A stretch of 64,000 nt of DNA from the NCBI GenBank assembly GCA_034440575.1, contig JAOTOL010001335.1:558001-622000 (forward strand), read 5' to 3'. The DNA comes from Imbricaverruca yamaguchii. Lineage: Eukaryota; Arthropoda; Thecostraca; Neoverrucidae. This document shows positions 34,901 to 43,365 of this stretch, piece by piece (position 1 is the stretch's first letter; the number at the start of each line of letters is the position of its first letter). A program made the translations under genes and the position numbers. The notes beneath the pieces were generated by a model. That model was given only the letters and a program-made list of their open reading frames with translations. It was not told where the DNA came from and made no database searches.

Positions 34901-35065
34901 GACCACGTCGGGCGTCACCTTGTACATCTTGGCCAGCTTCTCGCGGATCTGGTTCTTGCTCAGTCCCGGCTTGCCCGGGTGCAGCACGTCCACGACCATC
35001 TGTTTCCGACATAGCAGCCGGTTGGTCATGAACTTCCGCGTCCGGATCGTTGCCGTGCCTTCACT
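28816..35065 (-). CDS. RpS24: Ribosomal protein S24 (eS24), exons 2-4
   Basis: Small-subunit ribosomal protein eS24, a cytoplasmic 40S component. Three minus-strand exons join in frame with GT..AG introns: 34884-35065, 29537-29627 and 28816-28932. Together they give 130 codons, close to the 130-135 usual for the family. Family signatures in order are [43 protein letters not shown] and [14 protein letters not shown]. The first visible codon, AGT, sits at a splice acceptor. In vertebrate RPS24 exon 1 supplies only the initiator ATG, so a tiny 5' exon is expected above 35065, but I could not locate it. The last exon ends GKK before GTGAGC. Either another short exon follows, as in vertebrates, or the gene reads V-S-stop (28807-28815). 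Intron 2 is 5256 bp and packed with minisatellites. Intron 3 is 604 bp. Intact frames, conserved motifs and introns argue against a processed pseudogene. Confidence 0.93.
28983..29080. repeat. 29-bp repeat, three copies (RpS24 intron 3)
   Basis: Three nearly perfect copies with core CCACCAGGGGACTCCCAGCG, 50 bp upstream of exon 4 in gene orientation. Confidence 0.93.
29090..29455. mobile_element. Dispersed repeat family E (RpS24 intron 3)
   Basis: Shares ATTTGGAATCAGAAAAGGA, AAAAACGTTGTTGGAAG-like sequence, CTACTTTAGCCAGAATCTTC and CATCCCTAAAGAT, in the same order, with 54410-54730 and 63310-63605. No protein is encoded. It is an unclassified interspersed repeat, probably a non-autonomous element. 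Confidence 0.65.
29537..29627 (-). CDS. RpS24: RpS24 exon 3 (FGGG motif region)
   Basis: 91 nt: one base completing the split Lys codon, then 30 codons from NHFGGG to KFEPKHRL. The acceptor is TTGTATTTCAG (ends at 29628) and the donor GTGAGT begins at 29536. It contains the eS24 hallmark FGGGRTTGF and [11 protein letters not shown]. The exon end with its donor is repeated twice more just downstream (see findings). Confidence 0.94.
29650..31305. repeat. 59-bp minisatellite in RpS24 intron 2
   Basis: About 30 copies with core CTCTCGGACACGTGTGGCTG and CAACTGTCAAGGTGCCAAC. A shorter form lacks the CCAACTACACTGT block. Most copies carry the E-box palindrome CACGTG, often mutated to CATGTG in the right half (30770-31200). 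Confidence 0.96.
31306..31679. other. Intron sequence, nothing recognised
   Basis: AT-rich spacer within RpS24 intron 2. Confidence 0.4.
31680..32320. repeat. ~26-bp GGGTACGGCGGACGGACAGC repeat
   Basis: About 20 copies, interrupted by a short (TA)n at 31751-31778 and by the dispersed 75-bp sequence at 32137-32212. The unit shares GGGTACAGCGG words with the array at 32590-32955, suggesting a common origin. Confidence 0.93.
32137..32212 (+). repeat. ~75-bp dispersed sequence with A-run, copy 2
   Basis: Near-identical to 23787-23862 and ending in the same A-run (TAAAAAAACG). It lies inside the 26-bp array, so it arrived after or during array growth. Confidence 0.75.
32590..32955. repeat. G-rich ~20-bp repeat
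   Basis: Units of GGGGAGGGGTACAGTGG type on the left grade into GGGAGGGTACAGCGGGA on the right. The strand is strongly asymmetric (G-rich plus strand) and contains many G-runs. Confidence 0.9.
33184..33373. repeat. 30-bp repeat, six copies
   Basis: Units with core GGTTGTATGTCAGCTGTGTA. The 30-bp length keeps the decapeptide frame [10 protein letters not shown] open as a by-product. Confidence 0.94.
33452..33881. repeat. 22-bp minisatellite
   Basis: About 19 copies of the unit CAACAGCGCCGTCAGTCACA plus two bases, almost perfectly conserved, with one deletion near 33560. Confidence 0.97.
34100..34206. repeat. ~36-bp repeat, three copies
   Basis: Core CTACCGACAATCTTACCATG with TTTCGCAACTGAG-like ends. 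Confidence 0.88.
34308..34507. repeat. ~17-bp CCAGACCACCCAGCCCG repeat
   Basis: Degenerate C-rich repeat of CCAGACCACCCAGCCCG and CCAGACCACCCAACCCA units. Confidence 0.9.
34617..34842 (-). mobile_element. SINE family A, interrupted by a nested insertion
   Basis: On the minus strand: diverged tRNA head, B box GGGGTTCGATTCC (about 34708-34720), body GGCAGGCGACGCCGTATGAC and a CCAATA end. It is split at the CTCTGGCTTGCC site by the 65-bp sequence at 34737-34801. It lies 41 bp downstream of the RpS24 exon 2 donor, in gene orientation. Confidence 0.85.
34737..34801 (+). mobile_element. Family C short retroposon nested in a SINE
   Basis: The 65-bp insert runs from TGGGCGCCGCATGACC to the tail CAATCAACCAACCAAC and is flanked by the perfect 12-bp duplication CTCTGGCTTGCC (34725-34736 and 34802-34813). 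The duplication plus a simple-repeat 3' tail are hallmarks of LINE-mediated insertion. Confidence 0.85.
34884..35065 (-). CDS. RpS24: RpS24 exon 2 (N-terminal region)
   Basis: 182 nt: 60 codons from [10 protein letters not shown] to VVFVFGY plus the first two bases of a split Lys codon. The acceptor is GGTTTGTTTCAG (ends 35066) and the donor GTGAGTG begins at 34883. It includes [11 protein letters not shown] and [11 protein letters not shown]. The stretch KPGLSKNQI replaces the more usual KATVPKTEI. Confidence 0.95.
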
Positions 35066-35175
35066 CTGAAACAAACCAAAACATACTCAAAATACGGGTA
35101 AACGTGTGGAGCAATAATCGTACAATAACACCACAGACCCCGAATAATGTGCCTGTGAATGACTAATGTGTGCGT

Positions 35176-35242
35176 GATAGTGGTGGTGGTGGTGGTAATG
35201 GTGGTGGTGGTGGTGATGGTGGTAGTGGTGATGGTGATGATC
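35176..35242. repeat. (GGT)n-type microsatellite
   Basis: Runs of TGGTGG, TAATGGTGG and TGATGG, upstream of RpS24 exon 2 in gene orientation. Confidence 0.9.
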
Positions 35243-38200
35243 GTGTCGACGGCGGCGCCGGGCTGGCGCTTCAGGGGCGCCGACTGCCTCGATCTACTTC
35301 ATCCATTTATTGCCGGCTGCTCATTGTATGAAAGAGTAATGATTCATGTTTGATATTGCAAGCATAAGACGAAAACAACCACTTTCACCGGCAAAAGAGC
35401 CAGCCATGGTTCGATAGTAATTGAGATTCATGGGCGCTCCAATCATATTGATCATCCTATTGCAAAAATATATCTTCAAATCATACTAAATAATTCATGC
35501 AACTCATGAAAATCCATTCATTCTTTTGTCTTGGTCACAATGTATTTTTTTTTTTGTAATGCAGATGTCGGCTATGTTTTGTTATGTTATTATATATTTT
35601 GAACACTGAATGGGAAACTTACCTCCAAGGTTCAGGGTCAGAGTGCACTTCACCTATGCCATTCCATGCCAGGTTTTTTTTGCAAGGATGCCAAAACTTA
35701 CTTGGCTGGGTGTTCAACATGTGATTAAACTTACTGATATTCATGACACCATTGCAACAAGTCACCATGGCAAGTTTGACTGCCTCACAATATAATTTAC
35801 AAACATAAAACACTGCAGCAGCACATGTGGATGTCATCCTGTACAACCAAACCTTTTGGGGGAACAAAACTATGCATATAACAGTGAGGTTTGGATTAGC
35901 TATGCTGAATGAACAATAATTAACATATTTCAAGCATTCAAAAGGATAAAATATAAAGAGGACTGGCCTGGCATATGCTTTGGGCACTGCATGGCCAATG
36001 TACTCGATGCACCCCTAAACTCCAATAACCAACCAAGGCCTATGCTTACGACTGCACTGCTCTCCACAATTTTGGTAACCAAACTTCTGCTTCACATTAA
36101 GTTATGCACAGAGCATTGGTACAGCCAATATTTTTCCAAAGGGAGATCACCACAATAATTGTGAGAAGTGGAGAGCCTTTGGCATACTTCACATGCTAAA
36201 ATTATATGATTTTGCAAACTGAAAATCTTAAAAGTTCTAGTTTGATCTTGTGTATGTTGGTTGCCAAGGGGTCCTTTTAGCTCCAAGGTGGTGTGAAGCC
36301 AAAAGGTGGCATTTCCCATACCTTTGGTGGGACTTGGACCTTACCACTGGGACATCCATTGGGACATGTCCCCCTCATTGTATGGTATGTAATAACATAA
36401 GCATGGTTCTACATGACTTGACCATGTGTTAGACAATGTACCTATATTACACCATCCTTACTAGTTCCTGCTTGGACACTTCAGTGTGAGTAGCTAGGCT
36501 GTGGTAACTAGGTTCAGTGTGAGTAACTAGGTTGCATGACTATTGCAGTCAACATATCCCCAAACCTCAAAAACTAACTCATCTACCCTACTACTGTGCA
36601 AGTCACAACAGGTGGCAAGATCTTACTCCTGTCAACTGGAGGATTGCCCTCCAGCTGCAGATAATATTTCTGAAAACCATACTTTTCCCACCACAGGTCA
36701 CATGAAAGCAGGCTTATTGTCAAGTTAGCTGGAGCCCTGGCACCTGGATGCCAATTTACCCAGTGTGCAGGCAATATGGGGTATGTTCTTATGGCTCCAC
36801 CAGAAGAAAATCAGCACAGGTTAATTGGGGCTAGTTGAGTCCTGCCCATGTGAATTACTGGGTGGAGCTTGGTGGAGAAATCAGCTGACAGCAGTGTGAA
36901 TTTCATACCAAAAGGGAGCATCTGGCACTGTAGCATAAATTGGCCAAAAAGAATCAAATATTTGTCAGATGATCACACAATATATATAGTATGCCTTCTA
37001 ATACAAAGCCCCCAAATTGTCTTTATTTCCAGCAATGTAGCTGTCCTAAGGGACTAAAGAACACTGATGTTCTTTTCGCCTGTGGGATGAACCAGGCAAT
37101 CTTTCCCTCTTGGCTGAGCACTAGGCATCATCTCCCATGTTGCAGTTGGTTACAGCCTGCCTTCTTAACCCTCACCAGTATAGGGAGGTGCAACCCCGAA
37201 GGTTTTTGTGTATTCCTTCCAAACAGATGAACAGATCTCTTTAGATTTTCAGTACCCTCTGGGGCAACATTTTGACGACTTTTGGTGAATTTTGTAAAGG
37301 TCATATCAGGTCACGGAGTTGTGAGGTCATAAAGGGGAGGACCTCTGACCAGTTCTCAACAAACGAATTGTCGGACATATTTTGTTACATACTTAGCATA
37401 ATTATGGGCATATAATGAAAAGTACAGATGCCCAGATGGGTTCTCATTTGAAAATAATGTTACAAAAATCAGCAACCTCAGTTGACATTCTTTTACCTTT
37501 TTTAGCTGACCTACAGTAATTTTATGTTCTGAATTCAAATTCAGCATCCATTTTTACCCTAGGGAATTTTAAACTTAGAAATTGGAACCACTTAAAAAAA
37601 ACGTTGGATATTTGGGCCCATAGCTTTGAGCTCATTTGGTGCATGATATATCAGTGTGATCACATCATGTGACATGTCATCATGTTCACATTGTCCAAAT
37701 AAACATATTTACAGGAATTTTGTGGATATTTATACAGCAGTTTCAATACAACTGAAGATTTTCTTATGAAAATAGAAAAACATTTTAGACTTTTGACCTA
37801 ACCTGAAACTTCAACCCTTGACCTTAGAATGCCATACTGAATTCCAATCACAAGGTCTTGACCAGATCTATAACTTTGGTCTTCAGTTCGTTTTTGTAAC
37901 ATGCAGTTTTCAATTGCTAGGGGGTCGTACAAATCCCCCTATACAACTGCAGGTGGTAGAATGCTGCATACTGGCTAGGGTTAATGTACAGCATACAATC
38001 TGATGTCTGGACCAGCCAGGCTACCCCCCCCCCCCCAGGGTGCTTCTCTGCCCGATGCCAATGTTTCCCTGTCTCAACTTGATCAACCTCGTTGTGATCA
38101 GGCTCAAGTGAAATCTTGTAACCGGCTGAAGGTCAACCTATTCCAGAGGAGGTCCCCCTGTGGCACTGTGGCACAGGAAGTGCAGCAGATCCCATCAGTG

Positions 38201-39149
38201 AAGTAGCATCCTCCCTAAGGCCAAATGATGTAGATTGAAGGCCACTAAAAGGGTGTCATGTGGTCTGCATATGTTGCTTTGATTATTGTTCATAGTTGTA
38301 ATTTCATATTAAATTTAAGAATGATGATCCTGGTATTCAGTTATTCAGTACATGAAGGTGAGATTCATATGATGGACTTTGTTTATGAGCAAATGCATGG
38401 CACAAATATGCTGTGATTAAGCTCCACTGAAAACTCACAATTTGACCCTGCTCCTTGGCTGGAGCTTTTGCTCCACTGGTAGAGGTAGGTGGAGGAAAAA
38501 TTCCCACCAAGTTTGTGACAGGAACAGCCAGGGAGATTTGTTGAGGTTGGTGAAGCCACAGGAGCAGACCCAAGGCCTTGCTGGTGGTATTTGGGTGTTG
38601 TCAGCATTTGTGGTAATCAAGCTGGAGTGTATTTGTAATGTGCATGTTGTTATGGTCTGGGTGCTGACTGGTTGAAACTGTAACTATAATTTGAATAACT
38701 TGCCCTTTGATGTAGGTTGTCTTGTTGGTTTTACTTATATTTGTGTTCCTTCTAAATGTTTGTGACAGTATCTACATATGAATTCCATACTGCCCAGCAT
38801 GAATTGGAGAGCAAATATCTTTGAGGACCAAATCTCTGAGGAAGTGCTATAATTTCTATCCTGATCACCAATATGTCATGCTGATCACTTGTGGGCAGGG
38901 AGTAATAAATGTGACCTAGACTGACCTTTCAAATTTGCAGGGGCACACCATGTCTAAGTAATTTGGCAAAAAAAAAAAAAAATGCTTTCCTGTAATTGTG
39001 CATCATTAATGCTACATATTACCTGTCTTGCTGAAAGCTTCTTTTTGTCCACACTCTGGTAATTGTATTTGGGAGGACAGAAATATCCAAGCTGCAACCT
39101 TATGGAGAATGGTTACCAGTATTCCGTTTATCTTATTCCCTAGCAGAAT
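35243..39149. other. AT-rich region, no gene seen
   Basis: Distinctly AT-rich compared with the left half, with only short frames. A family C copy lies at 35985-36032 (GATGCACCCCTAAACTCCAA then TAACCAACC), and there is a C-run at 38022-38034. The RpS24 first exon may lie here. I found no ATG followed by a convincing donor near a pyrimidine-rich start. Confidence 0.45.
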
Positions 39150-39860
39150 GACTAGACATAAAGACATAAAAGGTTAGTGCAACTATGAGCCACAAGGGCC
39201 CTTCTTGGTTGCACTCTGTACACTGAACCAGTTGCCCACCAAATCTGTCAATCAGCCCTCCCTGTAATACTGAAAAGCAAGCCCTCTATTCTTATAATGA
39301 TTGTCTATGCTGTTTTTAAATATGTTCAATGTACTGCTACTGACAATGCTTTCTGGCAGCCGGTTCCAGTGTTCTACTACCCTGTTGGTGAAGAAAGTCT
39401 GCCTTAATCTTGTTCTGCTGTGGTTAACTTTAATTTTGAATTTATGACGTCAAATTGCATCACTTCTGTTAAATTCAAACATTTCCCCAAGATATTCCTT
39501 CTCCAGACCATGGACAAATTTAAAGACTTCAATGAGATCTCCATTCAGCCTTCTATATCTAAGTGAAAACGTTCAATTTCTTCAATCCTTCCTCATATGT
39601 CAGGTTGCTTATACCATTTGTGTAGCCCTCTTTTGTACTCTCTCTAAAAGCCAACAATCTTTTTCATAGCTAGGAGACAAAGCTTGGATGCAGTATTCAA
39701 AATGTGGCCTGATATATGCACAGTAAAGCTTCCTGATGACTTCCTCACTTCTGTATGATACATTCCTATTTATTGCCCCGAGCATTATCAGTGCCTTCTT
39801 CCTGGCTTCCTTGGTCTGTTCTGATGCCCCCAACTTTGTGTTTAGACTTAACAGTGCCAT
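39150..39860 (-). pseudogene. CR1-type LINE, 3' fragment of the reverse transcriptase ORF
   Basis: Minus frame 39609-39860 encodes the region after the RT palm: KALIMLGAINRNVSYRS, then LYCAYIRPHFEYCIQALSP, matching the 'LY..LVRPHLEY..Q.WSP' signature of CR1/Jockey-group LINEs, followed by LERVQKRATQM. Further downstream on the same strand, with stops and shifts, are pieces reading NRVVEHWNRLPESIV and GPCGS, the usual CR1 C-terminus. It is 5'-truncated at about 39860 and broken by several disruptions. Confidence 0.8.
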
Positions 39861-41240
39861 ACTGCAAACACAAGACCTTGACTGATCCTTTGCACACCAC
39901 CATTGCTTCCAACTGCATGTGAGGTAGTGGTGTTAGGTCTGTATTGTGCAGGGAATTGGCTACATGTGTAGGTAGGTGTGTGCTCTGAGCTGAGGGTGAA
40001 GTGTGAATTATTTGTGTTTTTCATCTTGCCTAGCATTGTGCTGAGACCAACAATAAAAGGAAGGCACATTGCTCCTATGAGTTATGAGAGGCAAAGCTGA
40101 GCTGATCACAACTCCCTGTCTTCCAGTGCCATCCATTCCTCGCTTCTTTGTTTCTATGCTTTGATGTGACCAAAAATTATGTGTATTAATTATGCATATT
40201 ATCTAGACACTGACTAGGTGCATATGATTTTCCTGTAGATTACCAGCAAATAGATTCCATGTATGAAAAACTATGTCCATGAAAATGTACTCCAGAAGAA
40301 ATATATTTGCACTCAGACTCCAAACCCAGAAAGCAAGTTTCCCACCCTGATAAATAATGCACCCTAACCAACCAAAATATGAAGGTCTGACCACATAGTT
40401 TTACAAATTCTCCCTCCTTACACAGAGCTAGCAAAGTCCACAGGCACCATTTTTAGGCTTGTGAGAGCAGTTGGCTTAGGAAAACCACAAGTTAGTGATC
40501 TCTGATGTGTGCCATAACACCTGTATTTTTAGCAGCTAATAATTTGCATATAAACAATGCATGTATTGCATCTATATTATATGTATATAATAAGTTGCTA
40601 CTAATAAAACAATAATCACAACAGCTACAGTGAAGCAATCCTGCACAACTATCTCCACGTTCAGAATACAGCACATCACTACAAAGCGACTATTTTAAAA
40701 GGGGTTAATGATTTTCATCAAAAAGAACTATTTACATCTCAATAGATTGTTTACTTTTGTGTCCAGCAAGCACAGTAAGATTACTGGTTTGCTCATATAG
40801 AACCAGCAGTAGAGCTGTTGTTGCAAGTCTCATGCCCATTGGGGTCTGCTCAGGTCAACAGTTTTTGCCAGTATACTATTTTCATCGATCGACACCACCG
40901 GTAAGGCAAGAAATAGCTTTTGATCGTTTCTTGCCATCCCTGAACAAAATTAGCACGTATTATACCGTAAAACATCGTCCATCTACTAACCATTTTTGGT
41001 CCACGGGTGCCGCGACACTGCCTGCGCGGAAAGGAGCATTTCACAGCGCTGTCATGTACAGAAAGCGAAAATACCAGGAAGGGCGAAGTGATTCGTGCTG
41101 TCTCAAGCAATGTTTAAATGTATTATCACGCAGAAATAAAAGGCTGTCCAAAGCTAACTGTCGGAAAAAAGAACAAGTTTTTCTAAGTTATTTTACGCGT
41201 GCAAATAAGTTGTCACATAAAACGAATGCATTCGCTGGGG
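39861..41240. other. No gene seen
   Basis: A plus frame of 162 codons at 40757-41245 is basic and Ser/Arg-rich with no recognisable domain. I do not call it. Confidence 0.4.
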
Positions 41241-41440
41241 GGTGATTCAAAACGTCCAAAAAAATAACATCCAAAGACAAAAGGTCTAATTTAAGAACAT
41301 CCAAGAATAATAGAGTCCAAGGATCATAACGGCCAAAAACCAAACGTCCAAGAATCATAACGTCCAAAAACCGAACATCCAACGATCATAAAGTCCAAAG
41401 ACCAAACGTCCAAAAACGGAACGTCCAAGAGCCGATAATC
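41241..41440. repeat. ~14-15-bp ACGTCCAAAAACC-type repeat
   Basis: Degenerate words AACGTCCAAAAACC, ATCATAACGTCCA and ACATCCAA repeated about 13 times. Confidence 0.85.
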
Positions 41441-41904
41441 AAGAACTTCACAGAATAGTTCATAACTTCTCCGCTAGGCGAATAATTATCAACTCTATTG
41501 CATCCTTACCGAATGCTTAGAGGAACGCATCCAAAGCCATTATCAGATGTTATCGAGGGATTCTTCGCCGTTGTACAGTCGAGTCTGACGAATTTGTCCG
41601 TGGAGTTTAAAACTGGAGATCCTGGTTCGTACCGGGAACTGTTGCCATTGTGGTTATTTATTATGGCTTGGCTTTGGCGATTGTTTCTTCGGCCTCCTCC
41701 TTACCTTGGTAGGAACCTACTTTGTGTCCTGGTGAGTGGGAAGTGGAAATAATCAGATCCGTGCTGGGTTAGGTATGTGAACTGCAAAGCACCGACTTTT
41801 ATTTGCATCAGTTTGCTATTTTAGCACTTCAATATCATTTGACCACCTGTGGTTGAGCCACATTGTTGTGCCGTATGGTTATATGTATGCACGGAGACAT
41901 ATCA

Positions 41905-42066
41905 TAACCTCCACAGCTCGTAACCTCCACAGGTCACAACCTCCACAAGTCCGCAGCGGTCATAACATCCACAGGTCGTACCCTCCACAAGTCCGCAGCG
42001 GTCATAACCTCCACAGGTCGTAACCTTCACAACTCCGAAGCGGTCATAACCTCCACAGATTCAAGA
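41905..42066. repeat. ~43-bp repeat, four copies
   Basis: Core CGGTCATAACCTCCACAGGT and CACAAGTCCGCAG. Its 'ATAACCTCCA' words echo the 'ATAACGTCCA' array at 41241-41440, so the two may share ancestry. Confidence 0.88.
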
Positions 42067-42529
42067 ACTACATAATTTTATAGATGCATCATTTCGGATA
42101 GCTATCGCTAGGTAGCAGCACGGTCTAGGTATTATAGCATCGGATATTGAATGAATGTCATGCGATTGAACGTTGAAGTATAGATAACAATATTTCTCAC
42201 TATATGGCAGGATGTGTCGTTGAATACGCTTTTTCTGTGTGCGCACATTGTTAACTTTTCAGACGTCGGGAACCGGCCGTCGCCCCGTGGGAAGCTGATA
42301 TGCGGCGCAGTGGCGGATGCTGAGTACGAACACCCTGCTCAGACCTGTCTGTATCAGATTTGATGGCTACCTAAAATGTTGAATACATTGTGATTCTCGC
42401 GCAATATTTGCGTTGTCCGCCCTGAATATCCTCACCCAATGTAGTCCCGTTTACTTCCAGTGGACCAATTGTGCTAGAAACTTTACTCAGCTTGTAGAAA
42501 CCTAAAGAACTTTTTACTCTCCCCATTAC

Positions 42530-43365
42530 AGTTCCTAGCTAAATCCAGTTTTTTTGCTCGCTTTGCTGCTCTGGTTTTTTTGCTTCACAGTGTCTCTAGC
42601 TTTTCGATACGCCTTTAGATTAATGACATTTGAGTCTTCCTTAAAAACTCTAAATGCAGTTTTCTTAGCCTTTATTGCTTTTATCAAGTCTGGTGTAAGC
42701 TATGCTGGCTTTCCTACCCTTCTTTTGCATCTTTGCTTTTGGGGGACATGTCTAATCTGAGTTTCCTTCAAGTAAGATTTGAACTTTTCCCACATTTCAC
42801 AGGCATTTAAATTGGAGAACTCTTCTTCCCATCTGATGGCACTTAAAGCCGCTCTCATGCCGTCAAAGTCTGCTCTGTTGAAATTTGGAACCTTTACCAA
42901 ATTATCCTTGATAATTTCCCCTACATGTGTCTTGAATCTAACTATGTTATGGTCACTTTTTCCCAGAGTTTCGCCTACAGTCAAGTCTTGAACCAAGTCA
43001 CTTAAATCCGAGAATACAAGGTCGAAGAATGAACCATGCCTGGTAGGTTCCGATACAAACTGGTGTAAGAACAGGTCCTCTTCAAGGCATTTCCTAAACA
43101 TTTTGCATGATGGGGAGCCAACACCAGCATTTTCATAAACTTTTAGATTAAAGTCACCAAGAATAAGGCACTTCCTCTTAAAGTTTCTACTGATTTCCTC
43201 ACAAATCACCTGTCAAGCTCCAGTTGCTGAGAATGTGGCAGGGTTCCTGATCGGTAGAAAGCTCCTATCCTAAGAGTATTGCTGTTGACTTTTCACACAG
43301 TGACATCAAGCCAAATGGACTCCACAGACACATTTTTATCCACACCTGCTACTTTTTGAGAACTG
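42530..43365 (-). pseudogene. CR1-type LINE fragment: endonuclease end and start of RT linker
   Basis: The minus frame 42700-43209 carries CLILGDFNLK (endonuclease GDFN motif), FVSEPTRHGSFFDLVFSD, then LGKSDHNIVRF (SDH catalytic motif), as in the apurinic-type endonuclease of CR1 elements. Upstream, after a frameshift near 43210, SIWLDVTV and IGAFYRS are still readable to about 43360. Downstream, after another shift near 42710, WLTPDLIKAIKAKK and YRKARDTVKQK (linker) are readable. Frameshifts and the lack of RT show a dead copy. Confidence 0.8.

Noticed and set aside
35757..35775. RpS24 exon 1 candidate (minus ATG followed by GTGACT)
   Set aside because: The donor is weak and the upstream sequence is AT-rich without the pyrimidine-tract start expected for a ribosomal protein gene.
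40757..41245. 162-codon plus frame
   Set aside because: No domain, no promoter or splice evidence, and it runs into a simple repeat.
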